Part shown: in pieces, positions 43,495-52,325 of the stretch | Numbering within the stretch: the stretch's first letter is position 1 | How the letters are laid out: the number at the start of each line of letters is the position of its first letter | Assembly (NCBI RefSeq): GCF_006538345.1 | Contig: NZ_BJKL01000001.1 | Location: forward strand, 672,998-736,997 | Origin: Alteromonas sp. KUL49 | Lineage (GTDB): Bacteria > Pseudomonadota > Gammaproteobacteria > Enterobacterales > Alteromonadaceae | Length of the DNA stretch: 64,000 nt | Direction of reading: 5' to 3' | Position numbers and translations under genes: made by a program | Notes under the pieces: model-generated | Seen by the model: the letters and a program-made list of their open reading frames with translations, nothing else | What the model was told of the DNA's origin: nothing | Database searches by the model: none

Positions 43495-45375
43495 ATGATG
43501 ACATTACAGATTTCAGAGCTTCCCTTCTTGCCTTCTTTTTTACGCTTCCTTCAATGGACTTTCACGCTTTTAACCATACTGATATGCGGAGGAATGGCTA
43601 GCTATACCTCAGCTAACGACACTAGGAGTGTAAAGCATATGGTGGGGCAAAAAATCATGCTCGACCTTCGCTATTTTTGCAGTGATGGCACCTCGTCAAG
43701 TGCCTGTCGTGAGGGAATGACAGTACTACCTGACGCAATAAAAACTATGTTGGTAAAGCATCACATTGGTGGCGTGATTTTGTTTTCAGAGAACATCGAA
43801 TCTACTGCGCAGGTCTCAACACTCACCGCTGCGTTGCAAAACACCATGACAAGCGCTGAACTTCCCAGCATGTTCATCGCGGTAGATCAAGAAGGAGGAC
43901 GAGTCGCCCGTTTCCCCGCGCATATGGTTACTCCGTTTTTGGGTAATATGGCCATTGGTGCGACCTTTGATAAAACGAATAGCCAGTTTTCAACGCAAGT
44001 CGGGGAGCATTTGGGCATTGCACTTCATCAGCTTGGCGTGAATGTTAACTTCGCACCCTCGGTAGACGTCAATAGTGAACCCCGTAACCCTGTTATTAAC
44101 GTACGCAGTTTTTCGTCGTCGGCAAATACGGTGGCACAACTGGGAGCATCTTTTGTGTCGTCCATGCAGGCCCAGGGCGTATTAAGCGCACTCAAACACT
44201 TTCCCGGTCATGGTGATACTCAAGTAGACAGCCACACAGGGTTGCCTTTGGTTACTCATGATATAGAAACTACAATGTCCCAAGACGTGTTGCCGTTTGC
44301 GCATATCATTCAATCTGATACGCCGCCTGCAATGATCATGTCGGCACATATTCAATATCCCTCGCTAGACAGCAACAAAATGGTCACTACACAGGGTAAA
44401 GCCGTGTTTGCGCCGGCAACACTGTCTAAACCTATCCTAACGGGTCTTTTGCGAAACACCCTCAAATATCAAGGGCTAATTGTGACCGACGCCTTAGATA
44501 TGGCTGGTATTGCCAATTACTTTTCGCAGCAAGAGGCCGTAGTCAAAGCCTTTGATGCTGGAGCAGACATAGCACTCATGCCCTATACCATCAGAACGCC
44601 CGAGGATATTGCTCAGTTTGATAGTTTTATGACTGCATTGGTTGATGCAGTATCTAGCAACATCGAAAGCGAAGCATTAAAAGCGTCTTACCAGCGTATT
44701 GTGGTCGCGAAGCAAAAACTAACACCGCTAAATCCTGCTCAGGTTGAAACAGTAACGGCCAATGACCAAGCACTTGTGGGACAAACGCTGATCACGCAGG
44801 GGCGTGAAATAGAAACGGCACTAGCGCAAGCATCTATTACTTCGTTGTACGGCGATCCTCATTTGGCGGCAGACGCTAAACAATGGCTGGTGTTTATGCC
44901 AGATTCGCTCAGGTGCAACGCGATGCAAACGGCTATGACTACCTTGGATCCAAGCGTGAATGTCACTTGTGTTTCCTACTCAACAAAAACACCACAACAC
45001 TCACTCGTTAGTAATGTGTCGGCAGACGCTGTACTCATCGGTGATATCAGTCCAAGGCACACAGCCTACGAAATGGGTAACGAAAACTTAAAGGGCGAAC
45101 CGCGCTCTAGCTTAATCGCCCAATACGCATGGTTGACCCAACAGGCGCAATTTTTCCATGACAAAAAAGTGCCAATAGTTTACGCATCGCTCAGAATGCC
45201 GTATCAGTATGCAGAGCTTGCTGCGCTGGCAGATGTGGGGCTAGCAACCTACAGTTATCGCGCCGATACTATGCCCGATGGCACAACTTACGGTGCGGCT
45301 TTTAATAGCTTGGCAGAAGTTTTACTCGGTAAGCATACGCCCCAAGGTAAGTTACCCGTTCCAACTCAACACTAG
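43495..45375 (+). CDS. Secreted GH3 beta-N-acetylhexosaminidase (NagZ-like)
   Basis: Glycoside hydrolase family 3 enzyme, 626 residues with an N-terminal signal/anchor (about 15-45). The domain resembles NagZ: AVDQEGGRVARF, NVNFAPSVDV, KHFPGHGDTQVDSHTGLP with the Asp/His acid-base pair, and the nucleophile Asp in IVTDALDMAGI. A second domain of about 230 residues follows, longer than cytoplasmic NagZ (about 340). Expected to remove GlcNAc from peptidoglycan fragments outside the cytoplasm. ATG codons at 43495 or 43498 are both possible; a TTG at 43468 is less likely. Convergent with namZ, whose stop it overlaps. Confidence 0.85.
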   Translation: MMTLQISELPFLPSFLRFLQWTFTLLTILICGGMASYTSANDTRSVKHMVGQKIMLDLRYFCSDGTSSSACREGMTVLPDAIKTMLVKHHIGGVILFSENIESTAQVSTLTAALQNTMTSAELPSMFIAVDQEGGRVARFPAHMVTPFLGNMAIGATFDKTNSQFSTQVGEHLGIALHQLGVNVNFAPSVDVNSEPRNPVINVRSFSSSANTVAQLGASFVSSMQAQGVLSALKHFPGHGDTQVDSHTGLPLVTHDIETTMSQDVLPFAHIIQSDTPPAMIMSAHIQYPSLDSNKMVTTQGKAVFAPATLSKPILTGLLRNTLKYQGLIVTDALDMAGIANYFSQQEAVVKAFDAGADIALMPYTIRTPEDIAQFDSFMTALVDAVSSNIESEALKASYQRIVVAKQKLTPLNPAQVETVTANDQALVGQTLITQGREIETALAQASITSLYGDPHLAADAKQWLVFMPDSLRCNAMQTAMTTLDPSVNVTCVSYSTKTPQHSLVSNVSADAVLIGDISPRHTAYEMGNENLKGEPRSSLIAQYAWLTQQAQFFHDKKVPIVYASLRMPYQYAELAALADVGLATYSYRADTMPDGTTYGAAFNSLAEVLLGKHTPQGKLPVPTQH

Positions 45376-46568
45376 TTCTTTGTTGCAGGGTAGAGTAAAT
45401 AGGGCGCCCGTGACCTCTTAAACTCCGCAAGCTCTTGTTGCCAAAGCTGTCTTATCTCGTCAGGTGTTTGGTTGTTTTGTATGGCTTCTCGTAAAGCAGA
45501 TGAGCCTGCCAACAAATCAAAAAATCGAGGACGGTCAAAAAAGTTAACCCCCGCTTGCTCAAAGGCAGCGTGAGTTTCTATTAAGAGTTCAATGTTCAAC
45601 CCGTCAAAACTAGCAGTTGAAAACACACTCGCTTCAAGAGTTTGACCGTTGAGTTTTGGATTGAGTGCGCCGCGATTAGGACTCACCTTGATTTTTCTAT
45701 CACCCAATGACACCTGATGGTGACCCATGAGTTGAAAAGGTAAATCCGTGCCCCGTCCAATACTCACACTGGTACCTTCAAAAAAGCACAAGGTTGGATA
45801 AAGCTGTATTGACAGGCTGTTGGGTAAATTGGGGCTGGGGGCAACGGGCAAATCGTAAGGCATGGCTTTGTGGTAGTTAGCCACTGGAATGATGCTCAAC
45901 GAGAGTGCGTCAGCGTTTTCTATCCAACCCTCTCCTTTGATCATCAATGCCAGTTCTCCCAACGTCATTCCGTGTAGCACGGGAATAGGGTGCATACCCA
46001 CAAACGAGCTGAACTCACGTTGTAATACAGGGCCGTCCACAAAGCGTCCGTTTGGATTAGGGCGGTCGAGCACAACCACATGAATTTTGTGTTCACTGGC
46101 GGCTTCCAATACGTAGTGCAGGGTACTCAAGTAGGTATAAAAACGAACGCCCACATCTTGTAGGTCAAATACAATGGTATCTATCCCTTGTAGCATCTCG
46201 GTGGTTGGCTTTTTGGTGTTGCCATATAAGGAGTGAATAGGCGTGCCTGTTTTGGTATCTGTGTTATCCGATACACTGACACCCGCACCTTCTTTCCCGC
46301 GAAAACCATGCTCCGGCGACATCACACTGACAACGTGCACTTTGTTCTCTAATAACACGTCTAATAAGTGAATATTGCCCACCAAGCTACTTTGGTTAGC
46401 AACCAAAGCCACACGTTTGTTGTTAAGTTGGGGGAGGTAGCGGGCTATCTGTTGAGCCCCAACACTAACCTCGTTGGTTATTTGTGCTTGTGCATTTGAG
46501 GTTGCCGCAGAACTTATACAAAAGCTGATTAGCAGAAGCCAAACTTTGAATAAACTAAGGCGTTTCAT
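45372..46568 (-). CDS. namZ: Exo-beta-N-acetylmuramidase NamZ (DUF1343)
   Basis: A 398-residue secreted DUF1343 protein. Members of this family (NamZ, GH171) remove MurNAc from the non-reducing end of peptidoglycan chains. Signal peptide about 1-27 (ending SNAQAQ). Family landmarks are RVALVANQSSLV, VSVMSPEHGFRG, DLQDVGVRFYTYLSTL, VVLDRPNPNGR and PSPNLPNSLSIQLYPTLCFFEGTSVSIGRGTD. The ATG at 46568 has GAGG ten bases upstream; a GTG at 46577 is the alternative. It overlaps the end of murQ by 14 bases, so MurNAc release and MurNAc-6-P processing are co-expressed. Confidence 0.9.
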   Translation of the reverse strand: MKRLSLFKVWLLLISFCISSAATSNAQAQITNEVSVGAQQIARYLPQLNNKRVALVANQSSLVGNIHLLDVLLENKVHVVSVMSPEHGFRGKEGAGVSVSDNTDTKTGTPIHSLYGNTKKPTTEMLQGIDTIVFDLQDVGVRFYTYLSTLHYVLEAASEHKIHVVVLDRPNPNGRFVDGPVLQREFSSFVGMHPIPVLHGMTLGELALMIKGEGWIENADALSLSIIPVANYHKAMPYDLPVAPSPNLPNSLSIQLYPTLCFFEGTSVSIGRGTDLPFQLMGHHQVSLGDRKIKVSPNRGALNPKLNGQTLEASVFSTASFDGLNIELLIETHAAFEQAGVNFFDRPRFFDLLAGSSALREAIQNNQTPDEIRQLWQQELAEFKRSRAPYLLYPATKN

Positions 46569-47496
46569 CAATGGCACGCCTCAGGTAGCCTTCATTATCT
46601 TTAAGACTGGCGGCTGCATTAGCAGCGTTGCTTCCAGTGAGAATCATCAAAATAGCAACTTTAGCGCTGTACTTGGCGGCTTCCAGTGCGGTTTGTGCTT
46701 CTGATGAACTACAATCTGTGGCCTGCATTACAATGCGAAGGGCTCGGGCTTTGAGCTTTTCGTTAGTCGCGTTCACGTCAACCATAAGGTTTTCATAGGC
46801 TTTACCCATACGGATCATCACAGCGGTACTTAACATGTTTAGTACGAGCTTTTGTGCGGTGCCTGCTTTCATGCGCGTAGAGCCAGTTAATGCTTCAGGG
46901 CCAACAACCGGGCATATATTCAAATCGGCGCTTTCAAAAATTTTAGCGTTTGCACTACAGGCAATAGCTGCGGTAGTACAGCCGATATGATTAGCATAGT
47001 CTAAACCACCGCAAACGTATGGTGTGCGCCCACTGGCCGACAATCCTACTACTGTATCGCTTGGTGTTATGTCTAGGTTGGCAATATCTTGTTTACCTGC
47101 ATCATAGTTATCTTCTGCACCCTCTACGGCATGCTGAATTGCACGTTCGCCGCCAGCAATGACGCCAACGACCAAACTGTCTGGCACACTAAAAGTAGGA
47201 CGGCATTCCACTGCATCTAAAATGCCCAGTCGCCCGCTAGTGCCGGCACCTAAATAAATCAGTCTGCCGCCTGCTTTCATCCCTTTTACGATAGCTTCTA
47301 TCAATTCAGCAATGATGGGTAATTGAGATTGTACCGCCGTAGCGACTTTATGATCCTCGGCATTAATCTTTTGCACAATGTCGAGTGACGATAAGGTATC
47401 AATGGTTAAGGTGTCAGGGTTTCTACCTTCGGTAGTAATGCGGTCTAAATCGTCCACCAGTTGGGTAGACACAGAACGGGGCGCTTGAGCGGTCAT
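46555..47496 (-). CDS. murQ: N-acetylmuramic acid 6-phosphate etherase
   Basis: Cleaves the lactyl ether of MurNAc-6-phosphate to GlcNAc-6-phosphate and D-lactate. The 313-residue protein is a SIS-domain enzyme with LIYLGAGTSGRLGILDAVECRPTFSV, VVGLSASGRTPYV and GPEALTGSTRMKAGTAQK. The start at 47496 gives the family N-terminus, although the frame is open further upstream and the ribosome site is weak. First gene of murQ-namZ; divergent from alr. No MurP or AmgK/MurK kinase is in the window, so the source of the phosphorylated sugar is not shown here. Confidence 0.95.
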   Translation of the reverse strand: MTAQAPRSVSTQLVDDLDRITTEGRNPDTLTIDTLSSLDIVQKINAEDHKVATAVQSQLPIIAELIEAIVKGMKAGGRLIYLGAGTSGRLGILDAVECRPTFSVPDSLVVGVIAGGERAIQHAVEGAEDNYDAGKQDIANLDITPSDTVVGLSASGRTPYVCGGLDYANHIGCTTAAIACSANAKIFESADLNICPVVGPEALTGSTRMKAGTAQKLVLNMLSTAVMIRMGKAYENLMVDVNATNEKLKARALRIVMQATDCSSSEAQTALEAAKYSAKVAILMILTGSNAANAAASLKDNEGYLRRAIDETP

Positions 47497-47640
47497 GAAA
47501 AGTGTAGCCAAGGTCAGTTGTACAGTGTTAATAACATCAAGACGATAGAGTAAATGGGCATTTTTGTACACAGACAATTTGAATTTAAAACACTCGTGAT
47601 ACACTGTTCCTTTACGTTCTCTGACAGGTAAACCCATTTC

Positions 47641-48708
47641 GTGAGTCGCCAAACCCAAGCCATCATTCATGCCGATGCTATTATCAACAACTTTTCTGTT
47701 TTATCGTCAATCGCGCCAGATTGCGACGCAATGGCAGTGATAAAAGCTGATGCATATGGTCACGGTGGGGTGAATGTTGCGCGATTATTAAGAGGGCGAG
47801 CGAAGCGATTTGCCGTTGCTATTATTGAAGAGGCCCTAGTGCTTCGTGATGCAGGGATTGTCGAGCCTATTGTCGTGCTTGAAGGAGCCCACCAACCCAG
47901 AGAATGCGCTTTAGCATTTCAGCACAACTGCATATTAGTCATGCATACTCAGCAACAACTTGAATGGGTAAGGCATTGTGAACCAGACCAGCGACCAGCT
48001 ATTTGGTTAAAGGTAGACACAGGGATGCACAGGCTGGGTTTTGCTGTTGATGAAATAGAACACATTGTTCAAGCCTATCATGGCATTTTGTGTGAAGAGA
48101 CCGTGTTAGCCACTCATTTAGCCTGTGCCGATGATGAGCAAAGTGATGCCACGCCTGAGCAGTTAGCGGCATTTAGTAAAGTTGCTGCCCAATTCAATTT
48201 TCCTGTGAGTATCGCTAACTCTCCAGCGACTATTTTGTGGCCCCAGAGCCGACGTGGTTGGAACCGTTTAGGCGTCGGTTTGTATGGCAGCCAGCCGGTA
48301 GCAGGCGATGTTAATATCAAGCCTGCAATGACCTTGCGCTCCAGTGTTATTGCCCTTCGAACTATTCCTGCGGGTGATTCAGTGGGGTATGGCCAAGCTT
48401 GGACTGCAACTAGAGACAGTAGAATCGCGACCGTGGGCATTGGCTATGCCGACGGTTATCCTCGTCATTGCCCTAATGGTACCCCCGTCATAATAAACGG
48501 TAGTAAAGCTGAGCTGGTGGGGCGTGTATCTATGGATATGATAACCATAGATGTGACCGATGTTCCGACAGTATCTATTGGTGACAGTGTGGAATTATGG
48601 GGTGAGAATTTGTCTATTGATGAAGTTGCCGCGCACGCTGGCACCATCAGTTACGAATTAATGACAAGAATATCAGCCCGAGTGCCACGTATTGTGCGGC
48701 ATCGATGA
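47641..48708 (+). CDS. alr: Alanine racemase
   Basis: PLP enzyme converting L- to D-alanine for peptidoglycan. The 355 residues include the Schiff-base Lys35 in AVIKADAYGHG and the catalytic Tyr269 in GIGYADGYPRHC, with the C-terminal beta domain (GRVSMDMITIDVTD). The start is GTG, with a weak ribosome site. Divergent from murQ and part of the cell-wall cluster. Confidence 0.95.
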   Translation: MSRQTQAIIHADAIINNFSVLSSIAPDCDAMAVIKADAYGHGGVNVARLLRGRAKRFAVAIIEEALVLRDAGIVEPIVVLEGAHQPRECALAFQHNCILVMHTQQQLEWVRHCEPDQRPAIWLKVDTGMHRLGFAVDEIEHIVQAYHGILCEETVLATHLACADDEQSDATPEQLAAFSKVAAQFNFPVSIANSPATILWPQSRRGWNRLGVGLYGSQPVAGDVNIKPAMTLRSSVIALRTIPAGDSVGYGQAWTATRDSRIATVGIGYADGYPRHCPNGTPVIINGSKAELVGRVSMDMITIDVTDVPTVSIGDSVELWGENLSIDEVAAHAGTISYELMTRISARVPRIVRHR

Positions 48709-48762
48709 TTTTCGTCTATCAGTAGACCAAAATCGAATTGGTTTACGAGGAGAAAATGTAAC

Positions 48763-48768
48763 TATAAT
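48763..48768 (+). promoter_or_regulatory. Likely -10 element of the small ORF at 48845
   Basis: A perfect TATAAT with a G two bases later. A weak -35 candidate (TTGGTT, 19 bases upstream) lies before it. Transcription would give a short message covering only the 28-codon frame and the terminator. Confidence 0.45.
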
Positions 48769-48844
48769 GTGAACACCAACGAGCAGGGACAACAAGGACT
48801 ACTTCTTTGAGGCCTTCGTTGGTTAAACATATAGAGAGGTTGTT

Positions 48845-48931
48845 ATGCGTACAGCGTTTTCTCGTCCAAGGGTTAATCGCGGAGCCGTCAGTAAGCCGCC
48901 AAAGCCTGTTCATAAGCAGGAATCTTCCTAA
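48845..48931 (+). CDS. Small basic protein, 28 residues, unknown
   Basis: Short frame in the gap after alr: ATG, 28 codons, TAA. The product starts MRTAFSRPRVNR and is rich in Arg, Lys and Pro with no hydrophobic stretch, suggesting a soluble nucleic-acid- or ribosome-associated peptide (inference). Support comes from a strong ribosome site (GAGAGG five bases before ATG), a TATAAT about 76 bases upstream and a terminator just downstream, which together form a complete small transcription unit. No family is recognised. Confidence 0.5.
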   Translation: MRTAFSRPRVNRGAVSKPPKPVHKQESS

Positions 48932-48952
48932 CCCTGTGTTTAAAAAAGTTAA

Positions 48953-48986
48953 ATAAAAAAGAGCCCTACAAAGAGCTCTTTTTTTG
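48953..48986. terminator. Intrinsic terminator between the small ORF and yitT
   Basis: An A run and GAGC pair with GCTC followed by an eight-T run, with an eight-base loop region. It can serve the plus-strand small ORF and, through its A/T symmetry, the convergent yitT-like gene. Confidence 0.75.
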
Positions 48987-49006
48987 ATGTTTGTTAGAAG
49001 TGAGTA

Positions 49007-49674
49007 CTAACTATTTGAAGGTTGAAGCTCACTGTGTAGTTCATCTTCTGAACTTGCTACTGGCTCTTTTTCTACCAGCGCAGTGAAGTAACGCTCTGGT
49101 CTGTGATTCAAAGAAATCACCATGTTCAAGCAGAACGCCGCTAAGATAGATATCACTACCAGTGGCCAAGCAATAAAGAGTAATCCACAAGACAAAATGA
49201 CACTGTCTACTGCTAACTGAAATGAACCAGCACGTACGTTAAAACGGTTTTGTAGGTAAAAGGCGAGAATACCTAACCCACCCAAACTAGAGCTATGACG
49301 GAACATGATTAGCATACCTACCCCTATAAGAATACCGCCGAAAATGGCAGCGAAAATAGGGTTAACATGGCTAATATCCACAAAGGCGGGAATTTGCTCT
49401 GTTAATACAGACACTGTAGTCACCGAGATGAAGGTGTTCAGTGTGAAACGCTTACTAATTTGTGTCCACGCCAATGCGTAAAACGGCAAATTGATGATAA
49501 AAACAAAAGGCCGAAATCTAGCGGTAGGGCATACGTCCCCAAAAGTGCTAAACCTGCTGCGCCGCCCACCATTAAATCTTGTGACTGAAACAAGAATACA
49601 CCAAATGCAACGAACAACCCTGCACTCACAAGGGCAAAGATATCTTCAACAACACTGTGTTTTGCGTTTTGCAT
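49007..49674 (-). pseudogene. YitT-family membrane protein, one-base frameshift
   Basis: Two overlapping minus-strand frames encode consecutive parts of one YitT/DUF161-type membrane protein. The first (49438-49674) starts MQNAKHSVVEDIFALVSAGL and reads well to PLDFGLLF. The second (49007-49489) resumes at LPFYALAWTQISKRF. Adding one T to the five-T run near 49497-49501 restores FGLLFFIINLPFYA and one protein of about 222 residues, with helices typical of the family and a C-terminal GGLGILAFYLQ region. The gene is therefore either recently broken or misread. The family's function is not established. Confidence 0.8.
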
Positions 49675-49863
49675 AGTGTGATTACCAAAAAGAAAAGACA
49701 GATGAATTATACGTTTGCCGAGCCAAGCTGATAAGTTGAGGAAGTCACTAGAGATTGTGGGGTAAGGGCTAAAGGTACGTTATCCTTTACGAGTCTTGTA
49801 TCACTGGTGAATAGTGTGTTGACTCAATGTAAACGCTGCACTGTTTTGATGCTTTTTGGTGGT

Positions 49864-50166
49864 TTATTCAACACCTGAATAAACGACAATATCGATTTTA
49901 TTGAATTCGACTCTGCATTTCATACCGCCTAAATGTAGCGGGCTATATGCGTCAATTCGACTGCCATTAGCAGAAAAAACCGTATCCCACATCAAAAAGT
50001 CGGTACTATTGAGTTGTCGTTCCACGCTGTACTTTGGCACACCGGGAACAAAGTTGTCGCACAGATAAATGACTTCTTTTCTGGCTTCAATCCATGAAAA
50101 TGTTATTACAATCAGCAAAGCGATAGCGCATATAGAGACAATATCGAAGAGAATAGAGCGCTTCAT
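49864..50166 (-). CDS. Hypothetical membrane-anchored protein
   Basis: Not recognised. One N-terminal membrane helix (ILFDIVSICAIALLIVITFSW, about 5-25) followed by a soluble domain of about 75 residues with two Cys (YLCDNFVPG and GMKCRVEF) that could form a disulfide outside the cytoplasm. The ATG at 50166 is preferred to one nine bases upstream. Confidence 0.5.
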   Translation of the reverse strand: MKRSILFDIVSICAIALLIVITFSWIEARKEVIYLCDNFVPGVPKYSVERQLNSTDFLMWDTVFSANGSRIDAYSPLHLGGMKCRVEFNKIDIVVYSGVE

Positions 50167-50198
50167 CGCCTGCATAAAATAAATACCTCAATACGTTG

Positions 50199-50588
50199 TT
50201 ACGGCTTTGGTTGAATCAGGTCCCACTGATTCCCAGCACAGTCTTTAAAAATCACTACCATACCATAAGGCTCGTCTCTGGGGCTTTCTGTGAAAACAAC
50301 ACCAGCGGCCTCCATTCTATGATAATCGCTCCAAAAATCCGATGTTGTCATGATCATGAATACATTATCGCCGGCCTGATTACCCACAAGCTGCTTTTGA
50401 ATGGCTGTGTTCGCTTCACTGAGCAATAGTCCACCGTCACCGCCGCTAGGTGTGACTACGACAAAGCGGGAACCATCGGGATTTGATATGTTTTGAGTCA
50501 ACGTAAAGTTTAATACGTCTACAAAAAATGAAATGGCGTCGTCATAGTGAGAAACAAACAGCGTCGTTGTTGCAAGGGTATTGGTCAT
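50199..50588 (-). CDS. VOC-family (glyoxalase-like) protein
   Basis: A 129-residue VOC/PhnB-like protein. It shows the TTLFVSHYDDAISFFVDVLNFTL start, a VVTPSGGDGGLLLSEA strand pair and the terminal FKDCAGNQWDLIQP with a metal-ligand-like position. Related proteins bind or modify small molecules such as antibiotics or aldehydes; the substrate is unknown. Confidence 0.8.
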   Translation of the reverse strand: MTNTLATTTLFVSHYDDAISFFVDVLNFTLTQNISNPDGSRFVVVTPSGGDGGLLLSEANTAIQKQLVGNQAGDNVFMIMTTSDFWSDYHRMEAAGVVFTESPRDEPYGMVVIFKDCAGNQWDLIQPKP

Positions 50589-50703
50589 AGTGCCTCAGAT
50601 CACGGGGAATGTTTTTTCGCAGCCGTTTTACCCTAAAAAATTACAAGATGCAAAAAGGCGAGCCTCTATAAGAGGTTATAGTCAACACACCTTGCTACAG
50701 ATT

Positions 50704-50970
50704 CTACGCCCTAAAGTTTACTTTGTGAAAGTGCGGGTTTTCGGTAATAGCGGTCAGTGTGCTAATTCTGTTGGTAGCGATAGACTGCTTGCCTTTCGCC
50801 GATTGTATAATAAAGCAGTTTTGTTTTTGCTCATTTGTACCTGTAGCAAAGGCTTGACCTTTAAACTTCTCACCGCTGATTAATGTGACTAGTACGTCAA
50901 AACGGTAGTTGCAAGCAATGGTGAGGTAATTATGCAATTGCGATTGGATTTCCTTATCACTTTGACTCAT
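50704..50970 (-). CDS. rof: Probable Rof family protein (Rho inhibitor)
   Basis: An 88-residue protein that resembles Rof (YaeO) by pattern: an N-terminal LHNYLTIACNYRF core with the family Cys, a short Sm-like barrel VLVTLISGEKFKGQAFATGTN, and IATNRISTLTAITENPHFHKV near the end. E. coli Rof binds Rho and blocks its RNA entry. It lies 28 kb from rho here. The match is by eye and moderate, so an unrelated small barrel protein is possible. Confidence 0.55.
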   Translation of the reverse strand: MSQSDKEIQSQLHNYLTIACNYRFDVLVTLISGEKFKGQAFATGTNEQKQNCFIIQSAKGKQSIATNRISTLTAITENPHFHKVNFRA

Positions 50971-50995
50971 TGTAATTCCTATTAATTCGGTGTTT

Positions 50996-51370
50996 TCACA
51001 TCGTAACCACTAAGGTGTATAAGTAGGTAGCCGGAAGGCTAATCGCAATGGCGAGTAGCGGAGCCATACGTAGCTTCCTTGAAATAATATAAAATCGGTT
51101 TTTGTAGGCGTTAAATCTACAATCACGTATTAAGGTGAACTCACCCTGCTTCAAAGCGGAGGTTAAAAATATCAGTGCATCTCGCTCGCTTTTTCCGAAC
51201 CTTAACGTCGTGTCTAAATATTCCCTCCAAAGGGGGGAATGGTAGGTTTTTACATAGTCACCGAAGTCTGCTGTTGCTACATGCTCTAAGTACAACACAT
51301 AGGCAAAACGCAGGGCGCATAAGACACTGGTAATAGATAACAGCAACGAATAATCCACAATTGCCTCCAA
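50996..51370 (-). CDS. Hypothetical two-helix membrane protein
   Basis: Not recognised. The 124 residues have an N-terminal membrane helix (about 5-30), a charged central part (LTSALKQGEFTLIRDCRFNAYKNR) and a C-terminal helix (LLAIAISLPATYLYTLVV). Located 25 bases upstream of the rof-like gene on the same strand. Confidence 0.5.
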   Translation of the reverse strand: MEAIVDYSLLLSITSVLCALRFAYVLYLEHVATADFGDYVKTYHSPLWREYLDTTLRFGKSERDALIFLTSALKQGEFTLIRDCRFNAYKNRFYIISRKLRMAPLLAIAISLPATYLYTLVVTM

Positions 51371-51504
51371 GCAAATCCGTTACTATATCTTACGATTGGG
51401 TGCTAAAAAGCTGCACCTTAGATCAGTATTAATCGGTTGAGATTTAAACGAAATACCAATATGCACGACTAACCTAGGTATGGTCAATATGTGGTCGACA
51501 ATTC

Positions 51505-52110
51505 TTATGGCATGATTAGCGCCGCGGCAATCACTAACATAACCACCCCCACTGCGCATTCGAGTATTTTCCACGCAATAGGTTTGGCAAACACGGGAGC
51601 TAGCAATTTTGCGCCAAAGCCTAGGGAAAAGAAAAATACAAATGAAGCTAGCACCGCACCTATCCCAAAATCTAACTGGTTTGGATGATACTGAGCAGAC
51701 ACTGAGCCAAGCAGTACCAAGGTATCTAAGTAGACATGAGGGTTTAACCAGGTGAAGGCCAAACACATGGTAATTGATTTCCACAACGGAACGCTTGTGT
51801 TGTCTTGAGCTTTGAGTGAATGATCGACAGTAAATGCAGAGCGAAAACTCAAAAACGCATAGGTCACAAGAAAAATGGCCCCACCATAACGCGCAATCAC
51901 TTCAACTGTGGGGTAACGATTAACGACCGAACCAAACCCAGCAACGCCAGAGCTAATAAGAATAGCATCGGAAATTGCGCATACGCAGCACACCGCAAAC
52001 ACGTGTTGTCGTTTAAAACCTTGTTTTAAAACAAAGGCATTCTGTGAACCAATAGGAAGAATAAGCGAAAGGCTTAACGAAAAGCCTGCGAGAAAAACAG
52101 AAACATCCAT
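51505..52110 (-). CDS. argO: LysE/ArgO-family amino-acid exporter
   Basis: A 201-residue membrane exporter of the LysE superfamily, about six helices. The N-terminal GFSLSLSLILPIGSQNAFVLKQG is the family signature and FTWLNPHVYLDTLVLLGS is the ArgO/LysE-specific segment, so arginine or lysine export is likely. Arginine export would complement the arginine-yielding pathway proposed at 3.3-11.1 kb, though the genes are far apart. The ATG at 52110 has AAGG eleven bases upstream. Confidence 0.85.
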   Translation of the reverse strand: MDVSVFLAGFSLSLSLILPIGSQNAFVLKQGFKRQHVFAVCCVCAISDAILISSGVAGFGSVVNRYPTVEVIARYGGAIFLVTYAFLSFRSAFTVDHSLKAQDNTSVPLWKSITMCLAFTWLNPHVYLDTLVLLGSVSAQYHPNQLDFGIGAVLASFVFFFSLGFGAKLLAPVFAKPIAWKILECAVGVVMLVIAAALIMP

Positions 52111-52325
52111 GCTGTGTGCGTTACCTTGAACCAAAAGAAGAATTGAAGAGTAACAGATGATTACGTTGCTGGCATGTCCATCGTAAACGCACTAGAACTT
52201 CCTGCATCATTGACTTGATACCTGTTTATTCACCAGTGCTTATGGCTGTTAGCCAACCTGCGCAATCTATGCATCTAGCTTGCGCAGGTTAACTTACTCG
52301 ATAGATACGGGTGACTAAACTAGCC

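Noticed and set aside
48114..48440. Long antisense frame within alr (and similar frames in ilvI, ggt, nhaC)
   Set aside because: Shadow frames of strongly coding genes, without ribosome sites or domain-like sequence.
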